From Bradyrhizobium sp. AZCC 1719 (GTDB taxonomy: Bacteria; Pseudomonadota; Alphaproteobacteria; Rhizobiales; Xanthobacteraceae): 64,000 bases of DNA. The first letter of the stretch is position 1. Every line of letters begins with the position of its first letter. Of this stretch, positions 28,101-35,483 are shown in pieces. Location of the stretch: assembly GCF_036924525.1 (NCBI RefSeq), contig NZ_JAZHRU010000001.1, positions 2,447,001-2,511,000 on the forward strand, written 5' to 3'. The position numbers and the translations under genes were made by a program. Below the pieces are notes generated by a model, which had not been told where the DNA came from, searched no databases, and was given only the letters and a program-made list of their open reading frames with translations.

Positions 28101-28460
28101 TCATCTGCATAACTCCGCCCGTCTCACCCATTGAGGGGCGCTCGCGATCGTCACGAACGTGCGGTGAGATGCGATGGACGCGGAAGGCGCGATAGACGTT
28201 GCGCGCCGGAGGCGTACGGTGAAGTCGTGTGGTCCTGATGTCGCGGTGCTGGCATGAAGCTGCGTGGTGTTTTCACGCAGCGACGGTGGCAAAAGAGCCG
28301 TTCGCCGGGGAGAGCACGAAGTAAGCCGTAAAGCCATTGCGCAGGGAAGGCCGGGATGCTCCCGCTGTACCTGTATGCTCGTGTGCGTGTTCTTTATGCG
28401 CAATTGCACACGAGACCGCGGGTGCAGCCAGCACCTGGTCTTCCCTGCGCCCTCTGAATG
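28101..28460. repeat. long non-coding repeat-like element
   Basis: Without a plausible gene. The stretch around 28270-28460 (cores GACGGTGGCAAAAGAGCCG and CATTGCGCAGGGAAGGCCGG) is one I remember as a common multicopy Bradyrhizobium intergenic sequence whose frames are often mis-annotated as short proteins. That is from memory, and only one copy is in this window. Frames here have poor codon character. Confidence 0.55.
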
Positions 28461-28526
28461 GGAGGGCGGGAAGCTACAGCAAACCTCGGGTGCATCGTGC
28501 CGCGAGAATGCTTCGTCACATTCAGT

Positions 28527-28640
28527 TGTCATCGCCCGGCTTGACCGGGCGACCCAGCATCCCAGAGACGTCAGTGATAGAACCGAGAAGCCACAGCGTA
28601 CTGGATCCCCCGCTTTCGCGGGGGACGACAGCGGTGTGTG
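28527..28640. repeat. palindromic repeat block (CGCCCGG...CCGGGCG and CCCCCGC...GCGGGGG)
   Basis: TCATCGCCCGG with its partner CCGGGCGA at the left and the CCCCCGCTTTCGCGGGGG hairpin at the right. The right part (GTACTGGAT-CCCCCGC) is related to 11560-11590 in the urt operon. Confidence 0.75.
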
Positions 28641-28657
28641 CGTCGCTATTCCCACGC

Positions 28658-28732
28658 ATTGCGAGCGCAGCGAAGCAATCCATGCCGCCGCATAAAGAAA
28701 GAATGGATTGTTTCGCTGCGCTCGCAATCACG
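28658..28732. repeat. inverted repeat ATTGCGAGCGCAGCGAAGCAATCCAT type
   Basis: Arm TTGCGAGCGCAGCGAAGCAA (28659-28678) and its near-complement at about 28711-28731 are separated by the AT-rich CATAAAGAAAGA spacer, giving a long hairpin. No gene is present. Confidence 0.8.
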
Positions 28733-28810
28733 TGGATGGGCTGCAGCGCACTGGATGCGCCGCGTGCTCAGGATGTGACAGTTTCACGATCTCACGGCAC
28801 GCGAGCTCGC

Positions 28811-29260
28811 CTACTCCGCCGGCGCTTCGCTCTCGCCGCTGCTGGCGTTGGCGCGGCTTGCCAAAAATCCCAGCGCCAGTCCGCCGATTGCGAGAATCGG
28901 GATCAGCTTCTTGACGCCGATGGCGCGGATCACCTGGATGCCGGTCGCGACCAGCACCGGATCGGACAGCACGGCCTGCGCGGTGGATTTCGCCTTCGCC
29001 GCCTGTTTGGCGCGCGCCTCGATCTGCCTCTTGCGCACCATGTACCAGCCGGCTGCGATGAGCGCGACCACGAAGAAGATGGCGGCACCGGTGAGGCAAG
29101 CCTGCACGGGACCGTACCGCTCCAGCACGAACACGAAGGCCGCTGCGCACAGAAAGGCGGCCGTGACCAGCAATGCTATCGCCGCCGCTGCCGCCAGCGA
29201 AGTCAGCCGCAACGCGGTGCCGGTCGATTCCTTGAAATCGTCGATCAGTCGCTGAAACAT
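28811..29260 (-). CDS. holin-like/DUF1469-type small membrane protein
   Basis: A 149-residue protein with an amphipathic start (MFQRLIDDFKESTGTALRLT), two long hydrophobic helices (LTSLAAAAAIALLVTAAFLC and AIFFVVALIAAGWYMV) and a third near 120-140 (LIPILAIGGLALGFLAS). The layout matches the putative 'phage holin family' (DUF1469) membrane proteins, often beside DUF883 proteins. ATG 29260 was chosen because the longer frame has no ribosome site. It follows the DUF883 gene on the same strand by 118 bases and probably shares its EcfG promoter. Confidence 0.75.
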   Translation of the reverse strand: MFQRLIDDFKESTGTALRLTSLAAAAAIALLVTAAFLCAAAFVFVLERYGPVQACLTGAAIFFVVALIAAGWYMVRKRQIEARAKQAAKAKSTAQAVLSDPVLVATGIQVIRAIGVKKLIPILAIGGLALGFLASRANASSGESEAPAE

Positions 29261-29378
29261 GGCCACGCCTCGATCTGAAAACCGCGTCAACAAAACACGC
29301 CGCAGCGCTCCGTCGCCACGGGAATGCAGGAGGCGATGCAAGGCATGGCTGCCCGGCGCCCGCGATCGGTCGCCAAAC

Positions 29379-29738
29379 CTACCTACGCCACGCCACGCCG
29401 ATCAGAAAGCCGATCCCCAGCGCCACGGCGACGGTTGCCAGCGGACGCTGCGTGATGGCGTCTTCCAGCGTCTCCTCGATCGAAGAGGCGGCGTCTTGGG
29501 CCGCGTCCATCATCGCGCTGCCGCGCTCCGACACGTCGTCGACCACCTGTTCTGCATTGGCGCGCGCCTGCCTGTAGCCATGCCGCGCCTGCTTGCCGGC
29601 GGAGCCGGCAAAACTGCTCAGCGCCTCGGTGATCTGCTCGGTCAGGGCTGCGATATCGTTTTTCACAGCGGTCACGTCCTTCTGCAGGCGCTCGTAGGTC
29701 GCTTTGTCCGTCAGATTCTTCATTGCTGCGTCAGACAT
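29379..29738 (-). CDS. DUF883 family protein (ElaB/YqjD-like), EcfG-controlled
   Basis: A 119-residue protein with a helical, coiled-coil-like body (KATYERLQKDVTAVKNDIAA, SIEETLEDAITQRP) and a single C-terminal membrane anchor ending LATVAVALGIGFLIGVAWRR. This is the plan of ElaB/YqjD, tail-anchored proteins linked to stationary-phase ribosomes and stress. A perfect EcfG promoter lies 37-61 bases upstream, giving a leader of about 30 bases. Confidence 0.85.
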   Translation of the reverse strand: MSDAAMKNLTDKATYERLQKDVTAVKNDIAALTEQITEALSSFAGSAGKQARHGYRQARANAEQVVDDVSERGSAMMDAAQDAASSIEETLEDAITQRPLATVAVALGIGFLIGVAWRR

Positions 29739-29774
29739 CGAAAGCTCCCGGGTACTGAGTTCATTCGCGGAACA

Positions 29775-29799
29775 AACGCTCCGCCGAATGGGAAGTTCC
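29775..29799 (-). promoter_or_regulatory. EcfG promoter of the DUF883 / holin-like genes
   Basis: Minus strand GGAAC (complement of 29795-29799), exactly 16 bases, CGTT (complement of 29775-29778). It lies in the gap between two minus-strand genes and is properly placed for the DUF883 start at 29738. Confidence 0.85.
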
Positions 29800-29804
29800 T
29801 CGCC

Positions 29805-30992
29805 CTAGTCCTCCGGCAGTTGCGGCGAAGCCAGCGGCATCAAGTGCTCCTTGACGATCAGCGCGACGATCAGAAGCGGCGACGACAGGAACGCGCCCAT
29901 CGGGCCCCACAGCCAGGTCCAGAACGCCACCGCCAGGAATACTGCAAGCGCGTTCAGCGCCAGCCGGCGGCCGACGATCGTCGGCGTCAGGAAATGGCCT
30001 TCCAGGAAAGTCATCACGGCGAACATGGCCGGCGCCAGCAGCCCGGCGCCGATGGTCGGGAATGCGACAAGGCCGACCACGACCAGCACGGCAAACATCG
30101 CCACCGGGCCGATGATCGGAATGAAATTCAGGATCGCCGCCAGTGCGCCGAGACTGGCCGGGTTGGGCATGCCCGTGACCGCGCAGATCAGGCCGGTGGC
30201 GATGCCGACGCCGGCATTGATCATGGTCACCACCAACAGATAGTTGCCGAGATGCTCCTCGATCTCGTTGAGGATCCGCAGCGTCCGCAGCCGCCACGCC
30301 CGCTCGCCGAAATTCAGGATCAGGGCCCGGCGCAGGTCCCGCCAGCTCGCGATGAACAGGATCAGCGTTGCGATGAACAGCAGGAATTCGGCAAAGGTCG
30401 GCGACAGGAATTCCAGCGTCGGCTGCACCCAGTCGACCTTGGGCAGATGCAATGTCGTCAGAGTATCGGGCCCGCCGAGCATGCTCTGCAGCTCCTGCCA
30501 CTGAGCGAGCGGCCGGTCGAACACGCGCAGCTTGTCCCTCAAGAGTGCTCCCAGCTCCGGAAGCTTGCTGCTCCATTCGATTGCGGGCGAGGCGATCAGG
30601 CCGACCATGAAAGCGGCGGCGGCGCTGGTGGCCGCCACGATCAGTACCGCGGCGACCGCGCGCGGAATGCGGTAGCGCTCCAGGAAGCTGGCGGCCGGCG
30701 ACAGCATGGTCCCGACGATAAAAGCCATCGTGATCGGCAGAAGGAGCGGCTTGGCGAGATAGAGACCGGTAATGATGCAGATGACCAGGAGGCCAACGAG
30801 CGAGATCGCCACCAGTTCAGTGCGGCGGATGACCGGCGGCTGCTCTGCCTTGCTGTCGGGGATCGGCGCGCCTTCGTGCCCGTTGGGAAGCTGGCGTTCG
30901 CCGGGCAATGGCTTTGTCGGCTGAGATTTGGAAGCCAAAGGCTTGGCGGACGAACGCTTGGGTGGAGGCGGCTTGGTGGGAATGACGCTCAC
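29805..30992 (-). CDS. AI-2E family permease (PF01594)
   Basis: A 395-residue polytopic protein with about seven helices (LVAISLVGLLVICIITGLYL, AAVLIVAATSAAAAFMVGLI, GLVAFPTIGAGLLAPAMFAV). It has an N-terminal Pro/Lys-rich cytoplasmic segment. Members export small molecules or ions; the AI-2 name is historical and the substrate here is unknown. GTG 30992 (MSVIPTKPPPP) was chosen: GAGGGAA lies upstream, and the EcfG promoter at 31063-31087 would leave almost no leader for the longer frame beginning at 31046. Confidence 0.85.
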   Translation of the reverse strand: MSVIPTKPPPPKRSSAKPLASKSQPTKPLPGERQLPNGHEGAPIPDSKAEQPPVIRRTELVAISLVGLLVICIITGLYLAKPLLLPITMAFIVGTMLSPAASFLERYRIPRAVAAVLIVAATSAAAAFMVGLIASPAIEWSSKLPELGALLRDKLRVFDRPLAQWQELQSMLGGPDTLTTLHLPKVDWVQPTLEFLSPTFAEFLLFIATLILFIASWRDLRRALILNFGERAWRLRTLRILNEIEEHLGNYLLVVTMINAGVGIATGLICAVTGMPNPASLGALAAILNFIPIIGPVAMFAVLVVVGLVAFPTIGAGLLAPAMFAVMTFLEGHFLTPTIVGRRLALNALAVFLAVAFWTWLWGPMGAFLSSPLLIVALIVKEHLMPLASPQLPED

Positions 30993-31062
30993 AAATGGTT
31001 TTCCCTCGCCCGAAGCTGCGGTGACACGGCAACAGCGACGTCGCAAACCGGACTGGAATCAG

Positions 31063-31087
31063 AACGTGATGTGGAGGCGCGGGTTCC
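31063..31087 (-). promoter_or_regulatory. EcfG promoter of the AI-2E permease gene
   Basis: Minus strand GGAAC (complement of 31083-31087), 16 bases, CGTT (complement of 31063-31066): a full match. Expected transcription start is near 31056, about 64 bases before GTG 30992. Confidence 0.83.
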
Positions 31088-31145
31088 ATCGCGCAGGCGT
31101 GAGCGGTGCCGCGCGTGGCGCGATGCGCGGCGGTGCCGGCGGCAC

Positions 31146-31170
31146 GGAACCGCCGGCTCGCGGCGGCGTT
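31146..31170 (+). promoter_or_regulatory. EcfG promoter of the L,D-transpeptidase gene
   Basis: Plus strand GGAAC 31146-31150, 16 bases, CGTT 31167-31170: a full match. Expected start is near 31177, about 42 bases before ATG 31219. It is divergent from the promoter at 31063-31087, with 58 bases between the two -35 elements. Confidence 0.85.
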
Positions 31171-31218
31171 TGTTGGAGCAGAGCATCCAGCGATGCACAA
31201 TCCCACGGGGCAGGTCCC

Positions 31219-31980
31219 ATGACACAGTCCTCCGATCGCCGGCTTTCGTCGCGCGTGGCGAGCGCGTTTGTTCTCGTCGCCGCCGTTTTGCTGATGCCGT
31301 TGAGTGCTGCGAACGCGCAGACGCGCGACTACGCATCCACCCAGCCGAATGGCTATCCTGCCGATGAGGTGATTGCGTCCGACGAGGGCGCGACGCCCGA
31401 ACGGCTTCGCCGTGCTGTCGTCCCCTTCGGAACGACGGAGGCGCCGGGCACCATCGTCATCGATACCGGCAACACCACGCTCTATTATGTGCTCGGCCAG
31501 GGCCGGGCCATCAGATACGGCGTCGGCGTTGGCCGCGAAGGCTTTACCTGGGCCGGGATGCAGACCATCAGCCGCAAGGCGGAATGGCCGGACTGGCATC
31601 CACCCAGCCAGATGATCGCGCGCCAGCCCTATCTGCCGCGCTTCATGGCCGGTGGTCCCGGCAATCCGCTCGGCGCGCGGGCGATGTATCTCGGCACCAG
31701 CCAGTACCGCATTCACGGCACCAACGATCCCTCGACGATCGGGAAATTCGTCTCGTCCGGCTGCATCCGCCTGGTCAATGAGGACGTCATAGATCTGTTT
31801 AACCGCGTCGATGTCGGCACCAGGGTCGTGGTGCTGCCGAAGAGAGCGCCGGTCATGGCGCGCGGCGGGGATTCCAGGACCGGCATCACGGCTCGTCCGT
31901 CTGCCGCGCATCCGCGCCCCGTCGCAATCGCGCCGTCGGGCCGCCAGGCGATGAACCTGACGCCGCCGGAGCTGAACTGA
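31219..31980 (+). CDS. L,D-transpeptidase (YkuD domain), exported
   Basis: A 253-residue protein with a signal peptide (SRVASAFVLVAAVLLMPLSA, cleaved near ANAQ). The YkuD domain runs from about 75 to 210, with the catalytic motif HGTNDPSTIGKFVSSGCIRL (His, then Ser-x-Gly-Cys-x-Arg, Cys nucleophile). Such enzymes make 3-3 cross-links in peptidoglycan or attach proteins to it, a common envelope-stress function. ATG 31219 gives the signal peptide directly; the longer open frame overlaps the divergent promoter. DUF2865 follows after 25 bases. Confidence 0.93.
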   Translation: MTQSSDRRLSSRVASAFVLVAAVLLMPLSAANAQTRDYASTQPNGYPADEVIASDEGATPERLRRAVVPFGTTEAPGTIVIDTGNTTLYYVLGQGRAIRYGVGVGREGFTWAGMQTISRKAEWPDWHPPSQMIARQPYLPRFMAGGPGNPLGARAMYLGTSQYRIHGTNDPSTIGKFVSSGCIRLVNEDVIDLFNRVDVGTRVVVLPKRAPVMARGGDSRTGITARPSAAHPRPVAIAPSGRQAMNLTPPELN

Positions 31981-32005
31981 AGTGATGCGTGAGAGGAGCC
32001 CGTTG

Positions 32006-32647
32006 ATGCGATCGGGAAAACTGGCGGCATGGGGAGCAGCCGCGCTGGCGTGCGCGTCGGCGCTGGCGCCTGCCGCGCAGGCGCAGGACTTCTTCTCGCA
32101 ACTATTCGGTGGATTCGCCCGCCCGCGCCATCAGCCAAATATCCAGATGCCGTTTCCCAATGACGACGGCCAGGTGTATGCGCCGCGCGGCGAGGGGCGC
32201 ACCCGTTACGGCGGTGGCGGCCAGGCGTATTGCGTGCGGACCTGCGACGGGCGCTACTTCCCGCTCACAGCGTCCGACAACGCTAGCCGGGGGACCTCCT
32301 GCAACAAGCTATGCCCGGCGAGCGAGACCAGGGTGTTCTACGGCAGCAGCATCGACGACGCGGCCGCCGAGAACGGAAAGGCCTATTCGGAATTGCCGAA
32401 CGCGTTCCGCTATCGCAATGAACTCGTCAGCGGCTGCACCTGCAACGGCAAGGACCAGGTCGGGCTGGCGCAGGTCAAGATCGAGGACGACCCGACGCTG
32501 CGCAAGGGCGACATCGTCGCCGGCGAGAACGGACTCCTGGTCGTGGGCCGCAGCGGCGACAGGCGCGGCACTGAGCTGAACTTCTCACCTGCCTCCGGCA
32601 AGGCCCGCGCCAAGTATGGGCGGGTGCCCGTGGTGGCGCGGGATTGA
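32006..32647 (+). CDS. DUF2865 family secreted protein
   Basis: A 213-residue exported protein with signal peptide (WGAAALACASALAPAAQAQD). The middle part, YCVRTCDGRYFPLTASDNAS, NKLCPASETRVFYGSSIDDA and ELVSGCTCNGKDQVGLAQVK, is the Cys-rich DUF2865 pattern of rhizobia; the function is unknown. ATG 32006 has GAGAGGAG eight bases upstream; GTG 31982 and ATG 31985 are alternatives. It is probably co-transcribed with the L,D-transpeptidase, so also EcfG-dependent by inference. Confidence 0.85.
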   Translation: MRSGKLAAWGAAALACASALAPAAQAQDFFSQLFGGFARPRHQPNIQMPFPNDDGQVYAPRGEGRTRYGGGGQAYCVRTCDGRYFPLTASDNASRGTSCNKLCPASETRVFYGSSIDDAAAENGKAYSELPNAFRYRNELVSGCTCNGKDQVGLAQVKIEDDPTLRKGDIVAGENGLLVVGRSGDRRGTELNFSPASGKARAKYGRVPVVARD

Positions 32648-32684
32648 TCGCTGTCATGCCCCGGGCATGACGGGTGGAGGTGAA

Positions 32685-34778
32685 CTAAGCCGCGCGGATC
32701 TTACCGAGGAACGCGGTGACCTGATTGCCGAGTTGCTGGCTCTGCGTCTCCAGCGTCTGGGAAGCCTGCTTGACGTCCTCGGCGGCGGCCGCTGCCGCGT
32801 CGGCATCGGCCTTCACGCCGGTGATGTTGTCGGACACGTTCTTGGTGCCCTGCGCGGCAAACTGAGTGCTGCGGGTGATCTCCTGCGTCGCGGCTCCCTG
32901 TTGCTGCACGGCGGCGGCAATCGCGGTCGCGACCTCGTTGACCTCGCCGATGATGCTGCCGATGCCCTTGATGGCGTCGATGGCCTCGCCGGCCACCCGC
33001 TGGATGTCCGAGATCTGCTCGGAAATCTCCTCGGTCGCCTTCGCGGTCTGGCTCGCCAGCGATTTTACCTCGGAGGCGACCACCGCAAAGCCGCGGCCGG
33101 CCTCGCCGGCGCGCGCAGCCTCGATGGTGGCGTTGAGTGCCAAGAGGTTGGTCTGTGCGGCGATGGTATTGATCAGGCCGACGACTTCGCCGATCCGCCC
33201 TGCCGATTGCGCCAGCCCCTGAACGGTGCCGTCGGTGTTGCGCGCCTGGCCGACCGCGCGGCTGGCGATGCTGGCGGCATGCGCCGCCTGCTGGCTGATG
33301 TCGTTGATCGAGGCGCTGAGCTCTTCGGAAGCCGCAGCGACCGTCTCGACGCTCATCGAGGCGTCGCCGGAGGCCTTCTCGGCGACCTGGACGCGCTCGT
33401 TGGTCTGGCGCGAAATCGTCGAGAGGCCGGTCGAGGTGGTCCGCATCTGGCCGGAAGCATCGCCGAGCTGGTTGAGCGTCTGGCGCACCATGCCCTCGAA
33501 CTCGCCGACATAGCTCTCGATCGCCTGCTGCCGCGCCATCGCGCCGGCGTTGCGCTCGCGCTCCTGCGCCTCGATCCGCGCCTTGTCGGCGGCCTGCTGC
33601 TTGAACGTCTCCAGTGCGCCGGCCAGCGCGCCGATTTCGTCGTGGCGCGCCGCATAGCCGGTATCGACGCCGAGGTCGCCGGCGGCGACTTTCAGCATGG
33701 CGTCGCGCATGGCGTGCAGCGGCTTGATGACGCGGCGGGTAACGATCGCCATGGCGCCGAACGCCAGCGCCAGCGCGCCGATCAGCAATGCGAGCTGCAT
33801 CGTCAGCGAGCGTTGGGCGGTGGAGCGCAGGTGCGCGGCGTGATCCTTGGCGGCGTCAAGCGCGGCTTCGGCCACGGCGACGGCGGCAGCGAGACGCCCG
33901 ACCGTGACCGGGGTCCACTGGTTGGCGGTCAGTTCCGACTTCTCGCCGGCCGCAACCTGCGTCAGCAACCGGTCGCGCAGAGCGAGATATTGCGGCTCGA
34001 AATAGGCGGTTTTGGTTGCAGCCATGGCGCTCGAGATCGCCGGGGGCAACTGCATCCCCGCTGCCGTCAATTCCAGCGCGCTCCAGGCGGCGTCGATGCC
34101 GCCAGTATATTTCGTATAGGCGAGCCTCATCTCAGGCGCGACCTTGCCGGTATTGAGCCCGTTCGAGACGATCAGCGAGGCCTCGCCGGCGGTGTTGCGC
34201 AACAGCCAGGCGATCTGCTTGATCGCCAGCAACTGGTCGATGGTCGCGTCCTGGTGATTGACGGCCGCACCCAGCGCCCTGGACAGCTTCTCCAGCGTCT
34301 CCAGCATGGCACTTGCGGCAGCAAAGTATTCCTTGGCCAGCTCGGGTCGGCGCGCGGCCTTCGGCTTGGCCACGGCTTCCCAGAACTCCTTCTGCAGCGC
34401 CGTCATCGTCTTGTAGAGGCGGTCGAACTCGGGGACCAGCGTCTGGTGCTGTGCGAAGTCGATGCCGCCGAGCAGGCCGAGCGCGTTGCCCATCGCCGGC
34501 ATTTCGGTGTCGCGGATGTTGCGCAGATACTTCTCGATATCGGCATCCATCGGCGCATCGGAATTCAAGAGCCGGTTGGTCGTGGAGCGATCGGTGCGCA
34601 GATTGTGCATCGCCTTGAACATGTTTGCGGAGGCGTCGGCGATGACCGCAATGCGGCTCGCCACCTGCAAGCGGCCCCAGGAGTCCCAGGCGTTGAGCGA
34701 AAATCCAATCACCACGCAGATTGAGGTGACGAGGATGACGGTTTTCAGCAGCGCGGATACGGTCAGACGGTTCAACAT
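32685..34778 (-). CDS. methyl-accepting chemotaxis protein
   Basis: A 697-residue chemoreceptor. TM1 is near residues 8-30 ([20 protein letters not shown]), the periplasmic helical domain runs to about 335, TM2 is near 340-360 ([20 protein letters not shown]), then HAMP and the long signalling coiled coil with the hairpin tip around [20 protein letters not shown]. No CheR-binding pentapeptide is seen at the C-terminus. ATG 34778 was chosen: GGGGGAG lies just upstream, and the extra 51 residues of the longer frame lack a ribosome site. The ligand is unknown. Confidence 0.93.
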   Translation of the reverse strand: MLNRLTVSALLKTVILVTSICVVIGFSLNAWDSWGRLQVASRIAVIADASANMFKAMHNLRTDRSTTNRLLNSDAPMDADIEKYLRNIRDTEMPAMGNALGLLGGIDFAQHQTLVPEFDRLYKTMTALQKEFWEAVAKPKAARRPELAKEYFAAASAMLETLEKLSRALGAAVNHQDATIDQLLAIKQIAWLLRNTAGEASLIVSNGLNTGKVAPEMRLAYTKYTGGIDAAWSALELTAAGMQLPPAISSAMAATKTAYFEPQYLALRDRLLTQVAAGEKSELTANQWTPVTVGRLAAAVAVAEAALDAAKDHAAHLRSTAQRSLTMQLALLIGALALAFGAMAIVTRRVIKPLHAMRDAMLKVAAGDLGVDTGYAARHDEIGALAGALETFKQQAADKARIEAQERERNAGAMARQQAIESYVGEFEGMVRQTLNQLGDASGQMRTTSTGLSTISRQTNERVQVAEKASGDASMSVETVAAASEELSASINDISQQAAHAASIASRAVGQARNTDGTVQGLAQSAGRIGEVVGLINTIAAQTNLLALNATIEAARAGEAGRGFAVVASEVKSLASQTAKATEEISEQISDIQRVAGEAIDAIKGIGSIIGEVNEVATAIAAAVQQQGAATQEITRSTQFAAQGTKNVSDNITGVKADADAAAAAAEDVKQASQTLETQSQQLGNQVTAFLGKIRAA

Positions 34779-34909
34779 GATGCTCCCCCGAGGCGTCGTG
34801 GCCATTTGGAGGGCAAACGGTAAATACTTATCGAGTGAGAGCCCGCGTAGTACTACGAGGATTCCTTGAAATGACTGCAATTTTCCAAGCGGGCTCGGTT
34901 CCGTGACGC

Positions 34910-34934
34910 GGAACCCGGCGCGCTTGTTCACGTT
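34910..34934 (+). promoter_or_regulatory. EcfG promoter of the 50-residue membrane peptide gene
   Basis: Plus strand GGAAC 34910-34914, 16 bases, CGTT 34931-34934: a full match. Expected start is near 34941, 45 bases before ATG 34986. Confidence 0.85.
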
Positions 34935-34985
34935 AACAAAACACTACCAGCGCATTTTTCCGGCCAACGCCGAAGGGGGCTTCGC

Positions 34986-35138
34986 ATGCTTGTCAGCATA
35001 CTCATCACGTTTCTGGTCGTTATCCTCGTCCTCTATCTCATCAACCTCCTGCCGATCGACGGCCGCGCCAAGCAGATCGCCCGCGTCGTGGTGATCATTC
35101 TGGGCGTGATCTCGCTGTTGAGATACATCTCGGTCTAA
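34986..35138 (+). CDS. small membrane peptide of 50 residues (Thivi_2564-like)
   Basis: A 50-residue peptide of two hydrophobic helices: MLVSILITFLVVILVLYLIN, a short polar loop LLPIDGRAKQ, and IARVVVIILGVISLLRYISV. This is the plan of the small 'Thivi_2564 family' membrane proteins. It has its own EcfG promoter and its own terminator, so it is a real stress gene despite its size. The ribosome site is weak (GAAGGGGGC nine bases upstream). Confidence 0.85.
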   Translation: MLVSILITFLVVILVLYLINLLPIDGRAKQIARVVVIILGVISLLRYISV

Positions 35139-35142
35139 AACG

Positions 35143-35169
35143 AAAAGCCCCGACGGATGCGGGGCTTTT
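35143..35169. terminator. bidirectional intrinsic terminator
   Basis: AAAAGCCCCG (35143-35152) pairs perfectly with CGGGGCTTTT (35160-35169) across a 7-base loop. It serves the small plus-strand peptide gene and the convergent CsbD gene. Confidence 0.87.
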
Positions 35170-35189
35170 GGTGTTCGGAAAGCGAGGGC

Positions 35190-35390
35190 CTACTTCAACG
35201 TCTTGAACCAGTCGTCGACGTCCTTGCGGATCTGGTCCTTGGCGAAGCCGTAGCGCTGCTGCAGCTTGCCTTCGAGTTGTTCGCGGCGGCCCTCGATGAC
35301 GTTCAGATCGTCATCGGTAAGCTTGCCCCACTTCTCCTTGGCGGAGCCCTTGAACTGTTTCCAGTTGCCTTCAACCCTGTTCCAATCCAT
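35190..35390 (-). CDS. CsbD family stress protein
   Basis: A 66-residue hydrophilic helical protein: MDWNRVEGNWKQFKGSAKEK and KLTDDDLNVIEGRREQLEGK are the CsbD pattern. CsbD-like proteins are strongly induced under general stress; the molecular role is unknown. ATG 35390 is eight bases after AGGAGG; ATG 35396 (MAMDW) is only two bases from it and less likely. A perfect EcfG promoter lies 30-54 bases upstream. Confidence 0.92.
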   Translation of the reverse strand: MDWNRVEGNWKQFKGSAKEKWGKLTDDDLNVIEGRREQLEGKLQQRYGFAKDQIRKDVDDWFKTLK

Positions 35391-35419
35391 CGCCATCTCC
35401 TCCTCTTGGTATGGCGATC

Positions 35420-35444
35420 AACGGACAAAAAGCTCGGGCGTTCC
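35420..35444 (-). promoter_or_regulatory. EcfG promoter of the csbD-like gene
   Basis: Minus strand GGAAC (complement of 35440-35444), 16 bases, CGTT (complement of 35420-35423): a full match, directly upstream of the CsbD gene. Confidence 0.87.
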
Positions 35445-35483
35445 GCCAAAATCGATGCGGCATCGTGACGTGTCGCGGCGGGC

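Noticed and set aside
28320..28370. GCCATTG...GGGAAGGCC, resembling part of a cobalamin riboswitch
   Set aside because: The other conserved parts (GGTGAAAxTCC helix and the B12 box) are missing and no cobalamin gene follows; it is better explained as a repeat-type element.
28264..28695. 143-codon plus-strand frame
   Set aside because: Composed of repeat elements; similar products are a common mis-annotation of this repeat type.
29259..31367. 702-codon plus-strand frame across the DUF883 and AI-2E permease genes
   Set aside because: Highly charged composition without a domain, antisense to two recognisable proteins and running through two EcfG promoters.
32616..34724. 702-codon plus-strand frame opposite the chemoreceptor gene
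   Set aside because: Mirror of a high-GC coding strand; its product is Arg/Gly/Leu-rich without a domain, while the minus strand encodes a complete chemoreceptor.
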